From: an uncultured Paludibaculum sp.
Lineage (GTDB): Bacteria; Acidobacteriota; Terriglobia; Bryobacterales; Bryobacteraceae
Direction of reading: 5' to 3'
NCBI RefSeq assembly: GCF_963665245.1
Contig: NZ_OY762267.1
Location: forward strand, 2,852,001 to 2,916,000
DNA length: 64,000 bases
Shown here piece after piece: positions 54,626 to 63,208 of the stretch. Both the position numbers and the translations under genes were made by a program. The notes under the pieces were generated by a model that ran no database searches, was not told the DNA's origin, and was given only the letters and a program-made list of their open reading frames with translations. Numbering within the stretch: the first letter of the stretch is position 1; every line of letters begins with the position of its first letter.

Positions 54626-55981
54626 ATGGCCTTGGAAAACCTGACTCTCACGGCGCTGGCGGCAGCGTTCGCGGAGTTGGATCGTCAGTTCGCCTATCTG
54701 CCCGAGTTCACGGCCGAAGCACCGGGGCAGGACCGCATGCAGGCGGTGCTCAGCGAGACAGCGGCGCGTCTGGGGGACAACTTCCCCTACTTTCACCCGT
54801 TGTACGCCGGACAGATGTTGAAGCCGCCGCATCCCGTCGCGCGTACCGCCTACGCATTGGCCACATGGGTCAATCCCAACAATCACGCACTGGACGGCGG
54901 CCGGGCCAGTTCGGCCATGGAGAAAGAGGCCGTCGCGCAGCTCGCAGCGATGTTTGGCTGGGACCGGCACCTGGGCCATCTCAGCAGCGGCGGAACCATG
55001 GCGAATCTCGAGGCGCTGTGGGTGGCCGGCCAGTTGCAACCGGGCCGGACGATTGCCGCCTCGGCCCAGGCGCACTATACGCACGAGCGTATCAGCGGCG
55101 TGCTTCGCCTGCCCTTCACGAAGATCAACGAGACCGACCACGGACGCATCGACTGCTGTTCGCTGGAGCGGCGCCTGGATCAAGGCGACATCGGTTGTGT
55201 GGTGGCCACATTGGGCACGACGGGCGTGGGCGCCGTCGATCCGCTGCCCGAGATTCTGAGGCTGCGCGAGCGCTACGGTTTCCGTCTGCACGTTGATGCC
55301 GCTTACGGCGGCTATTTCCTGCTCGCCAACAATCTGGCCCCGGAAGCTCGCGCCGCATATGACGTGATTGGCGAGGCCGACTCCATCGTCGTCGATCCGC
55401 ACAAGCACGGGCTGCAACCGTATGGCTGCGGGTGCATTCTATTCCGCGACCCGGCCGTCGGGCGGCTGTACAAACACGAGTCGCCGTACACGTATTTTTC
55501 CTCGCACGAACTACACCTGGGCGAGATCAGCCTGGAGTGCTCGCGGCCAGGAGCCTCGGCCGTGGCCTTGTGGGCCACACAGCGGCTGCTGCCGCCCGTG
55601 CCCGGCGGCGAGTTCGCTCAAGGGCTGGAAGCTTCGCGCCGCGCGGCGCTGGCGTTTGCGGCTCGGCTAACGGCGGATGCCCGCTTCGCCGTTCCGTTCG
55701 AACCCGAACTCGACATCGTGGTGTGGGCGCCGCGCGCCGCATCGGCCTCCCAGGCATCCGCTCTGTCGCAGAGCATCTTCGACCGCGCCGCCGGGCAACA
55801 ACTGCACCTGGCGCTGATCCATCTCCCGGTGTCGATCTTCCGGACGTCGTGGCCGGATCTGGTGGCCGACCAGGAGACAATCGTCTGCCTCCGTTCCGTA
55901 CTGATGAAGCCCGATCACGAGACTTGGCTCAACCGTATCTACACGATTCTGGGCGAGGCTACCGACGCGGCCCTGTCCTGA
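54626..55981 (+). CDS. PLP-dependent group II decarboxylase family protein
   Basis: 451 aa; strong GGAGGAG before ATG 54626. Fold type I: HLSSGGTMANLEALWVA (PLP phosphate region), LHVDAAYGGYFLL (Asp to pyridine N), and SIVVDPHKHGLQPYGCG with Schiff-base Lys. N-terminus includes NPNNHALDGGRASSAMEKEAV, as in aromatic-amino-acid/glutamate decarboxylase-like proteins. Substrate uncertain: amino-acid decarboxylase or aspartate 1-decarboxylase-like. 65 nt after the fucosidase, perhaps separate. Confidence 0.88.
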   Translation: MALENLTLTALAAAFAELDRQFAYLPEFTAEAPGQDRMQAVLSETAARLGDNFPYFHPLYAGQMLKPPHPVARTAYALATWVNPNNHALDGGRASSAMEKEAVAQLAAMFGWDRHLGHLSSGGTMANLEALWVAGQLQPGRTIAASAQAHYTHERISGVLRLPFTKINETDHGRIDCCSLERRLDQGDIGCVVATLGTTGVGAVDPLPEILRLRERYGFRLHVDAAYGGYFLLANNLAPEARAAYDVIGEADSIVVDPHKHGLQPYGCGCILFRDPAVGRLYKHESPYTYFSSHELHLGEISLECSRPGASAVALWATQRLLPPVPGGEFAQGLEASRRAALAFAARLTADARFAVPFEPELDIVVWAPRAASASQASALSQSIFDRAAGQQLHLALIHLPVSIFRTSWPDLVADQETIVCLRSVLMKPDHETWLNRIYTILGEATDAALS

Positions 55982-55989
55982 CCGGGCCG

Positions 55990-56421
55990 CTACTTTTTGG
56001 CGGGCGGTGGAGCCAGGCTCCGATAGACGGTCTCGAAGTCGGGCTTCGATCCGAACGCAACCGAACTGGAGGAGGAGTTGGAAGGCCCACCGTCACGGCC
56101 GGGCTTGGGACTTGCCACGTCCCTGGAAGGCTCGTCCTGACGGCCTACCTTCGTCTCCTTCGTCATCCGGCTGCCACTCTGTTGAGGCCGAGCGTCGATG
56201 CGCTCGATCTCATCGCGTGGAATCGCCACCTGTTCGTTCTTCACGACAACGACCAGGCTCGAGTCTGTCAGTTCGTCCATTTTGGCCAGAATCGGCTGGC
56301 GCACGTCCTTCCTCACGATCCTTAGCTCGGCGCCGCCCTTCAAGGCGCGCACCTTGGTCCAGGCATCGTCGGCTGCGAATACCGCCAGAGCGGTGATGAG
56401 AATGGCAATGAATTTCGGCAT
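55990..56421 (-). CDS. small exported protein, unknown
   Basis: 143 aa. Signal peptide MPKFIAILITALAVFAAD; then TKVRALKGGAELRIVRKDVRQPILAKMDELTDSSLVVVVKNEQVAIPRDEIERIDARP, a short SH3-like/beta region common in acidobacterial exported proteins; the rest is Ser/Pro-rich and disordered. Function unknown. Convergent with the decarboxylase gene. Confidence 0.65.
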   Translation of the reverse strand: MPKFIAILITALAVFAADDAWTKVRALKGGAELRIVRKDVRQPILAKMDELTDSSLVVVVKNEQVAIPRDEIERIDARPQQSGSRMTKETKVGRQDEPSRDVASPKPGRDGGPSNSSSSSVAFGSKPDFETVYRSLAPPPAKK

Positions 56422-56528
56422 GATCTGAGGCGAATGTAGCATGTCCCGGGCTCGGATTGAAGACGAAATCCGGTCTCGTGAGCCACTCGCGGAATGCCCC
56501 CACCCCTGACTTGCTTCACAATGGAGCC

Positions 56529-57053
56529 ATGGCCACTTCCGCTGACGCCGGCCCGATCCGCATCCTGATCACCGGCGGAACGTTCGACAAGGAGTACGAC
56601 GAACTCACCGGGCGCCTCTTCTTCCAGGAATCGCACCTGCCCGAGATGCTCAAACTGGGCCGCTGCGATCTGCCGCTGCAGGTTCGCACTCTGATGATGA
56701 TCGACAGCCTGGACATGTCCGATTCGGACCGCCGCCTGATTGTGGAACAATGCCGATCGGCCGCGGAGCACCGCATCGTGATCACCCACGGGACGGACAC
56801 CATGACGGAGACCGCTGCGGCACTGGCGGCAGAAATCCAGGACAAGACGATCGTGCTCACGGGTGCCATGGTGCCGTATAAGTTCGGCAGCTCGGATGGG
56901 CTGTTCAATCTCGGCAGCGCGTTGGCCTTCGCGCAGACCCTGCCCGCGGGAGTCTACGTCGCGATGAATGGCCGGTATTTCAAGGCCGGCAAGGTGCGCA
57001 AGAACCGCCAGACCGGGATGTTCGAAGAGCAGTTGTCCCCGGCCTCAAATTAA
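56529..57053 (+). CDS. short asparaginase-like protein
   Basis: 174 aa, only the N-terminal asparaginase domain (usual full length ~330). RILITGGTFDKEYDELTG has the first catalytic Thr (TGGTF) and VITHGTDTMTETAAAL the second (HGTDT) with its Lys absent from the expected place (ALAAEIQDKTIVLTGAM follows). Small single-domain relatives exist in many bacteria, so it is probably a complete gene. Activity on asparagine is unproven. Confidence 0.75.
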   Translation: MATSADAGPIRILITGGTFDKEYDELTGRLFFQESHLPEMLKLGRCDLPLQVRTLMMIDSLDMSDSDRRLIVEQCRSAAEHRIVITHGTDTMTETAAALAAEIQDKTIVLTGAMVPYKFGSSDGLFNLGSALAFAQTLPAGVYVAMNGRYFKAGKVRKNRQTGMFEEQLSPASN

Positions 57054-57186
57054 AGGGCTTCCAGATGGCGATGGCGGATGTCTGAGTCATTGTCCCTGGC
57101 CACGGTTCTTACCCATGGCCGTGCCGCCAGGGTAAGGTCCGGGGGCGGGCTCGCATATTCCTCTGATCCGCCGTCCGCCGGACCGC

Positions 57187-57248
57187 CGCGGGAAGGCCCT
57201 GGGCCATTCACCTGTCCTGCTTCAGGGGGCGGGGCCTTCCCCCGCGGC
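57187..57248. terminator. GC-rich inverted repeat between convergent genes
   Basis: CCGCGGGAAGGCCC (57187-57200) pairs with GGGGCCTTCCCCCGCGG (57232-57248) apart from two extra bases. It lies between the convergent stops at 57053 and 57271; no T-run, so factor-dependent or structural. Confidence 0.5.
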
Positions 57249-57270
57249 ACAACCAGCCTGCCCTTGTGAA

Positions 57271-59691
57271 TCACTCGCGGCGCAATGCGAGTCCCGGATC
57301 CACCTTCGACGCCCGCCACGCGGGCATCACGCAGGCAGCCACCGAGGCGGCCAGCACCACCAGGGCCACGGCCGCAAAGGTGATGGGATCCAACGGCTGA
57401 ACGCCATACAGCATCTGGCGCATGACCTGGCTGGCCAGCGGCGCGGCCAGCAATCCAGCGATGATACCGGCGACCGTGAGACCCATGCCCTGCGACAGAA
57501 CGAGCCGCAGGATGTCGTGCCCACTGGCACCCAAGGCCATTCGGATCCCCATCTCGCGGCTCCGTTGGGACACGGCCACGGCCAGCACGCCAAACAGGCC
57601 GACGGCGGCCAGCACCACAGCCAAGCCGGAGAAGATCATCAGCAGGATCAGGGCCAGCCGCTGCTGGGCGAGCACTCGATCCATCAGCGCCGACAGCGGC
57701 TGAACGCGTTCCACCGGCAACTCGGCATCGACTTCGAAGAAGGCACGGCGCACCGCTCCCTCCATGGACATCGGGTCGCCAGCGGTCCGGACGGCGAATG
57801 CAAGGAACGGCCAGGCTCGTTGAGCGTGCGGCTGGTAGATGACGGGGCGGGGCTTTTCGTCCGGCTTCAGACAGGCGACATGGCGGACCACACCCACAAT
57901 CTGCGCGTGCGTTTTGAAACGACCGACCCGCAGATTGATGAACTTGCCGATGGGCTCCTCGCCCGGGAAGTCCCGTTTCGCGAGCGCCTCGGAAACCAGC
58001 ACGACGGGCGGCGCCTGCTCATTGTCGGTTTCGGCGATCATTCGTCCCGCGACCAGGCGGGCACCGATGGTCTCGAGGTAGCGCGGCGTGATCGCACTGT
58101 AGGTGGCCGACGCCTTCTGCCCGGCCTGTGCGGGACGGCCATCCACCGTAAAGTCCGCCAGCCAATTCACGCCCATCAGGGGGAGGGCGGATGTCACACC
58201 AACCGAAACCACGCCGGGGACCCGCTCCAGCCGCTCGGTGACGCGGCGAACATAACTGGCCTTGGCCCCGTCAGTGGAATAGGCCGACTCAGCGAGAGTG
58301 GTTCGTAACGTCAGCACATTGTCGGCCTTGAAGCCTAGATCTATGCGGCTCAATTCGATGAAGGTCCGCAGCAGCAGGCCGGCGCCCACCAGCAGAATGA
58401 CCGAGAGCGCCACTTCCGATACCACAAGAATCGACCGAGTAGTCCCCTTCTTCGCCCCGCCCGAACTGCCCCGGGACTCGTCGCGCAGCGTATCGGCCAG
58501 ATTCAATCGCAGCACTTGCCAGGCGGGAATCGCCCCGAACAGTACGCCGGCCAGGGCGGACACCAGGAAGGTATAGCCGACCACCAGCCAGTCGACCCGG
58601 GCTTGTGCCAGCATGGGCATGGTCGTCGCCCCCCACCGCCCGATGGCCCCGACACTGGCCCAGGCCACCAGCAATCCCACAGCGCCGCCCATCCAGGCCA
58701 AGACCAGACTTTCCGTAATCATCTGCCGGAAGACACGCGTTTGGGGTGCGCCCATGGCGCTGCGAATGGCGATCTCCTTGTGCCGGGCGGAGGAACGGAC
58801 CAATAGAAGATTGGCTACGTTCGAACAGGTCACCAGCAGGACGAGCCCGACAGCGGCCATGATGACCAACAATGGCTGGCGCGCATCGCCCTGTGCTTCC
58901 CGTTCCGCCGAGATGAGAAACGGCTCGGTCCCTGCGTTGGTTTCCGGATGTTCGGCCGCGATCGCCGCGCCGAGGGACCTTAGTTCTGAAGATGCCTGCT
59001 CGCCGCTGACACCATCGCGCAGGCGGCCGGTCACATACAGAAATCGTGAGTCCCAGGAGGAGGCCGCCTCGGGAGAAAGCGAGAGCGGCAGGTACATGTC
59101 CACCGCGCGGCTCTCCCCCTTGATATGAGGCAGAATGCCGGCCACCACATGCAGTTCGTTGTCCAGGCGCAGCACTTTACCGACAATCCCGGGATCGCCG
59201 CCAAAACGTTCTTTCCAAAAGGATTCCGTGAGCAGGGCTACCTGATTGCGGCCCAGCTGGTACTCCTCGGCGGCAAATCCGCGCCCAATGAACGGCGAGA
59301 TTCCGAGCATTTCCAGGTAGCCGGCGCTGACAAGTCTCGTCAATACTCTTGCGGGTTCACCCTGCCCGGTCAACGTCACAGGATAGTGCATATAGGCGGC
59401 GAAATGGGAAAACCCCTGCTGCCTCCGCGCATATTCCTGGAACTCGGGCGGAGAGAAAGCGCCCTGCGGCGTGTTGCGGCGCAGGTTTTTTGTCCATACC
59501 GTGTACAGACGCTCAGGCTGACTGTAAGACAGGGGATGAATCAGGACGCTATCCACGATGCTGAAGATCGCGCTGTTCACGCCTATCCCCAGTGCCAGCA
59601 GTAGCACGGCTGCCAGCGTGAAGCCCGGCTGCCGGAACAGCAGCCGGACCGCATAGCGCAGATCTTCCATCAGACTTCGCACGGAGAACAC
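57271..59691 (-). CDS. ADOP (acidobacterial duplicated orphan permease), MacB/FtsX-like
   Basis: 806 aa with the duplicated MacB-PCD + FtsX plan: TM1 after MEDLRYAVRLLFRQPGFTLAAVLLLALGIGVNSAIFS, large periplasmic domain (~60-270), three helices with RHKEIAIRSAMGAP, a second MacB-PCD region, and a second FtsX set with SQRSREMGIRMALGAS, ending WRASKVDPGLALRRE. ADOP proteins act without a dedicated adjacent ATPase and are hallmarks of Acidobacteria. GTG 59691 gives the conserved N-terminus; ATG 59670 is an alternative. Downstream of the two-component genes. Confidence 0.93.
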   Translation of the reverse strand: MFSVRSLMEDLRYAVRLLFRQPGFTLAAVLLLALGIGVNSAIFSIVDSVLIHPLSYSQPERLYTVWTKNLRRNTPQGAFSPPEFQEYARRQQGFSHFAAYMHYPVTLTGQGEPARVLTRLVSAGYLEMLGISPFIGRGFAAEEYQLGRNQVALLTESFWKERFGGDPGIVGKVLRLDNELHVVAGILPHIKGESRAVDMYLPLSLSPEAASSWDSRFLYVTGRLRDGVSGEQASSELRSLGAAIAAEHPETNAGTEPFLISAEREAQGDARQPLLVIMAAVGLVLLVTCSNVANLLLVRSSARHKEIAIRSAMGAPQTRVFRQMITESLVLAWMGGAVGLLVAWASVGAIGRWGATTMPMLAQARVDWLVVGYTFLVSALAGVLFGAIPAWQVLRLNLADTLRDESRGSSGGAKKGTTRSILVVSEVALSVILLVGAGLLLRTFIELSRIDLGFKADNVLTLRTTLAESAYSTDGAKASYVRRVTERLERVPGVVSVGVTSALPLMGVNWLADFTVDGRPAQAGQKASATYSAITPRYLETIGARLVAGRMIAETDNEQAPPVVLVSEALAKRDFPGEEPIGKFINLRVGRFKTHAQIVGVVRHVACLKPDEKPRPVIYQPHAQRAWPFLAFAVRTAGDPMSMEGAVRRAFFEVDAELPVERVQPLSALMDRVLAQQRLALILLMIFSGLAVVLAAVGLFGVLAVAVSQRSREMGIRMALGASGHDILRLVLSQGMGLTVAGIIAGLLAAPLASQVMRQMLYGVQPLDPITFAAVALVVLAASVAACVMPAWRASKVDPGLALRRE

Positions 59692-59750
59692 CCCATAAAA
59701 AGAATATCCTACCTGAAAGGCGGGGAATTCGCAGGTATGGAGGCTCGTTC

Positions 59751-61091
59751 TTACAGCGGCAACTGCAGCCGCGCCTGACAGCCGCGGACGTCCGTCCGGT
59801 TCGCCAGCGATAGCGTACCGCCGTGCGCCTCGGCAATTTGGCGCGACAAGACCAACCCGATGCCGGATCCGCCGGGTTTGGTCGTAAAGAACGGCACGAA
59901 CAGGTTGGCGGTGTTCGACAGACCTAGCCCCTCGTCCAGGACCAACACCGTAGCCATGGGCCCTTCAATTTCCCAAGTCACCGTCACCCCGCCGCCGGTC
60001 TCCTTGGAAGCGTCGACAGCGTTGCGGACCAGATTGATCAGCATCTGCTCCAACTGATCGGCGTCCGCCTGCAGAGTGATGGCCGGTCCGTTCAACACGC
60101 GCACCGGCGCCCGGGTCTCCAGATTGGCGACACGATGGATGAGCCGGTACAGTTCGACGGGTGCCAGCACGGGCCGTGGCAGCTTCGCCAGGCGGGAGTA
60201 GGCACCGATGAAGCGGCTGAGGGACTCAGAACGCGAGGCGATCACGGTGAGCCCATCCTTCATGTCGTCTTCCCAATCGTCGGCGCGCGGTTGGCGGCTG
60301 AGCAACTGAGCCAGGCTGCCGGCGATGGACTTGATGGGTGTCAGCGAGTTGTTCAACTCATGGCCCAACACACGCACCAGCCGCTGCCACGCCTGCAATT
60401 CCTCTTCGCGCAGCGCTCGGGTGAGGTCGGCCACAACCAGCAGGGTGTGGGGCAGGCCGCTTTCCCGGAACGAGGTCCGCCGGATACCCCAACGGCCGGC
60501 GCTGCCCGGGAACGAGCGGGCAATGGTGGCCGAGGCCTCGGAGTGGAGAAACTCGTCGAGGCCGAGTTCCGTGGCCGTGCGGCCCAGCAATCTGGCAGCG
60601 GGCAGCGCCAACAGGCGTTCGGCGGCACGGTTGACGAGCTTCAGCCTCTCCTGGTCGTCGAAGGTGAACAGGGCGACCTCGATCTCCTCCATCACTTTGG
60701 TGAGCAGGGCCGTCGCTTCCACGGCGCCCAGGCGCTGTGCCCGCAATGTGGTGCCGATGGCATTTAGCTGCATCATCACTTCGCCAAGGGCATCATCCTG
60801 GCGAGCGCCCCTGCCACGAATGGAATAGTCGCCCTCGTGCATTGCTTCCAACAGGTTGGCCAGGGTCCGCAACGGCGAGACCACGCGCTCGCGGGCCGAG
60901 AATGCGAAACCGAACCAGAAGCCCAGAATCAGCACACTCATGGTCCAGCGCACTTTGGCCGAAAACGTGTCGCCAGACCACAGCACCACCATGGAAAAGA
61001 TCACCGCCACGGACCCCGCCATCAGCGAGGCGTACAACACGCGGTTTTCGTGCGACGCGAACCAATAGGAGATGCGCCGGAACGGGTTCAT
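59751..61091 (-). CDS. NtrY-like sensor histidine kinase
   Basis: 446 aa. Two N-terminal helices (~20-40, ~48-66), HAMP-like linker (SPLRTLANLLEAMHEGDYSIRGRG), PAS domain (~130-230, VALFTFDDQERLKLVNRAAERLL), H-box RVLGHELNNSLTPIKSIAGSL, N-box NLVRNAVDASKE, and G-boxes DEGLGL, PGGSGIGLVLSR. The periplasmic loop is very short, so it may sense membrane state. Its ATG overlaps the regulator stop by 4 nt; works with that sigma54 activator. Confidence 0.93.
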   Translation of the reverse strand: MNPFRRISYWFASHENRVLYASLMAGSVAVIFSMVVLWSGDTFSAKVRWTMSVLILGFWFGFAFSARERVVSPLRTLANLLEAMHEGDYSIRGRGARQDDALGEVMMQLNAIGTTLRAQRLGAVEATALLTKVMEEIEVALFTFDDQERLKLVNRAAERLLALPAARLLGRTATELGLDEFLHSEASATIARSFPGSAGRWGIRRTSFRESGLPHTLLVVADLTRALREEELQAWQRLVRVLGHELNNSLTPIKSIAGSLAQLLSRQPRADDWEDDMKDGLTVIASRSESLSRFIGAYSRLAKLPRPVLAPVELYRLIHRVANLETRAPVRVLNGPAITLQADADQLEQMLINLVRNAVDASKETGGGVTVTWEIEGPMATVLVLDEGLGLSNTANLFVPFFTTKPGGSGIGLVLSRQIAEAHGGTLSLANRTDVRGCQARLQLPL

Positions 61092-62455
61092 AGACCGTAA
61101 CGCTGGATGCGCCGGTATAGCGCGCTGCGGCTCAACCCCAGCGCCCCGGCCGCCTGGCTGACGTTTCCGCCGTAGCGGGCCAGAGCCTTCTTGATGAGGA
61201 ACGCCTCAACTTCCTCCAGGCTCATGTCTTCCAGGCGGCCGCCGGTCTCCCGCGACGGGCGCAACGCCAGATCGCTGCTGCGGATCACATGATCCTGGGC
61301 CATGAGTACGGCCCGCTCGATCACGTGATTCAGTTCGCGGACATTGCCCTGCCAGGGATGTTCCAGCAGGGCCTGCAGCGCTGGCGGATCAAAGCCACTC
61401 ACCGGCTTACGGTAGCGGCGTGCCATCTGCGACAGGTGATGCGCGGCCAGCAACGGAATGTCTTCCTTGCGCTCCCGCAGCGGCGGCAGGTGAATCTCAA
61501 TGGTATTCAGGCGGAATAGAAGGTCCTGACGGAACCGGTTCTCCGCCGCCTCCTGATGCAGATTCGCGTTGGTGGCGGAGATGACACGCACGTTCACGCG
61601 CTTCGTTTTGGACGAACCCACGCGCTCCATCTCTCCGGTCTCCAGCACGCGCAGCAGCTTAGCCTGGAGGTTGAACGGCAGGTTCGCGATCTCGTCCAGG
61701 AAGATGGTGCCGCCATCGGCCAATTCGAAGCGGCCCACGCGGTCGGTCTTGGCGTCGGTGAAGGCGCCTTTCACGTGACCGAAGAGCTCGCTTTCGAAGA
61801 TTCCCTCGGCCAGCCCGCCCATATTGACCGTCACCATGGGCTGCGTGGAGCGCTCGCTGATGGCAAAGAGCGTCCTGGCCACGACTTCCTTGCCGGTTCC
61901 GGGCTCGCCGGTGATCAATACATTGGCGTCGGATGGGCCCACGCGCGATACCAGTTGCAGCACGGGGTGCATGGAGGGCGCCTCGGCAATCATGACGGGC
62001 CGGCCGTCGGCCTGCAGCAGGCGATTCTCCGCTTCCAGCCGGGCGCCCCGGCGCAGGGCCGCGGAGAGTTCCAACTGGGTCTTCACGATAGCTAGCAGCC
62101 GGGCGTTGTCCCAGGGCTTCTGAATGAAGTCCTTGGCGCCGCGCCGCATCGCTTCCACGGCCACCTCGACGCTGCCCCAGGCCGTCATCACCACAATGGG
62201 CAGCATGGAATCGGCCTGCTGCACGCGGCTCATCAATTCGAACCCTTCCTGCCCCGATGTCGTGTCGCGGGTGTAGTTGAGGTCCATCAGCAGGAGGTCA
62301 TACTCCTTCTGATCGAGTGCCGAGAGAACGGCCTGCGGCGAGGTGACACAGTCGAGTGCAAGTCCTTCCGGCTTCAGCAGAAGTCTGAGGGCGGCCAGCA
62401 CATCTTCCTGGTCGTCGGCCACCAGCAGCCGGGTTTGATTTCGGTAGGATGACAT
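61088..62455 (-). CDS. NtrC-family sigma54-dependent response regulator
   Basis: 455 aa. Receiver domain with DDQED near the N-terminus and phospho-Asp in LLLMDLNY; AAA+ domain with Walker A ITGEPGTGKEVVA, sigma54-contact loop GAFTDAK (usual GAFTGA, Gly replaced by Asp), Walker B GGTIFLDEIANL; C-terminal Fis-type HTH (GGNVSQAAGALGLSRSALYRRIQ). Must act on a -24/-12 promoter, probably that of the neighbouring ABC/ADOP genes (inference). Confidence 0.94.
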   Translation of the reverse strand: MSSYRNQTRLLVADDQEDVLAALRLLLKPEGLALDCVTSPQAVLSALDQKEYDLLLMDLNYTRDTTSGQEGFELMSRVQQADSMLPIVVMTAWGSVEVAVEAMRRGAKDFIQKPWDNARLLAIVKTQLELSAALRRGARLEAENRLLQADGRPVMIAEAPSMHPVLQLVSRVGPSDANVLITGEPGTGKEVVARTLFAISERSTQPMVTVNMGGLAEGIFESELFGHVKGAFTDAKTDRVGRFELADGGTIFLDEIANLPFNLQAKLLRVLETGEMERVGSSKTKRVNVRVISATNANLHQEAAENRFRQDLLFRLNTIEIHLPPLRERKEDIPLLAAHHLSQMARRYRKPVSGFDPPALQALLEHPWQGNVRELNHVIERAVLMAQDHVIRSSDLALRPSRETGGRLEDMSLEEVEAFLIKKALARYGGNVSQAAGALGLSRSALYRRIQRYGL

Positions 62456-62465
62456 TGCGGAACTA

Positions 62466-62522
62466 CTATTGGTAGCGCAAAGCCGGGGCCGGGTCCACTC
62501 CAGCGGGCCGGACGTCCAGCCG
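62466..62522 (-). pseudogene. remnant of an ADOP permease C-terminus
   Basis: Between the regulator and the ABC ATPase the minus frame reads RLDVRPAGVDPAPALRYQ and stops. It resembles the AxxxDPxxALRxE end of ADOP proteins (compare WRASKVDPGLALRRE and ATRTDPLTALRHE in this window), so a permease gene probably once ended here. Confidence 0.4.
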
Positions 62523-62526
62523 GTGG

Positions 62527-63201
62527 CTAAGTCCTTGGATCGCCTTCAATCCAGCCGTCCACAATGCGGACAATCTTGTGCGCGTACGAAGCGTTGGTTT
62601 CGGAGTGTGTCACCATGACAATCGTCGCGCCGGCCTCGTTCAGCTTCTTGAACATCTCCATAATCTCGATGCCCTGCGAGGAGTGCAGATTGCCGGTGGG
62701 TTCGTCGGCCAGGATCACCTTGGGATTGGCGATGATGGCGCGCGCCACGCCCACCAACTGCTGTTGGCCGCCGGAAAGCTGGCTGGGGAACAGGTCCTTC
62801 TTGCCCACCATCTGAAAGCGGTCGAGCGTATCGGCGACAATCGCCTGGCGCTCTGTCTTCTTGATGTTGCGGTAGGAAAGAGGGACGTCGAGGTTCTCGG
62901 CCACCGTCAGATCGTCCAGCAGATGGTAGCTCTGGAACACAAAGCCGAAGTACTTCTTATAGACCTCCAGCCGCTGTTTACGATCCATGCGGTGGATGTT
63001 GTGGTCGAAGAGCTGGTATTCGCCCGTCCACGATGTGTCGTGCATGCCGAGCACGTGGAGCAGGGTCGACTTGCCGGCGCCCGACGGCCCCATCACGGCG
63101 ATGAAGTCGCCCTCCTTGATCTCAAGGTTGATGCGCCGCAGTACATAAAAGCGGTCAGGACCCTGCTGATAAAACTTCTCAATGTTTCGTAAGGAGATCA
63201 T
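62527..63201 (-). CDS. ABC transporter ATPase (MacB/LolD type)
   Basis: 224 aa. Walker [17 protein letters not shown]-loop [12 protein letters not shown], signature [15 protein letters not shown] (Gln and Val where RVAIARA is usual), Walker [14 protein letters not shown], switch His in VMVTHS. Small LolD/MacB class that drives substrate extrusion or lipoprotein release through FtsX-like permeases. Ends the gene pair with the permease 7 nt upstream. Confidence 0.93.
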   Translation of the reverse strand: MISLRNIEKFYQQGPDRFYVLRRINLEIKEGDFIAVMGPSGAGKSTLLHVLGMHDTSWTGEYQLFDHNIHRMDRKQRLEVYKKYFGFVFQSYHLLDDLTVAENLDVPLSYRNIKKTERQAIVADTLDRFQMVGKKDLFPSQLSGGQQQLVGVARAIIANPKVILADEPTGNLHSSQGIEIMEMFKKLNEAGATIVMVTHSETNASYAHKIVRIVDGWIEGDPRT

Positions 63202-63208
63202 GTTCTTT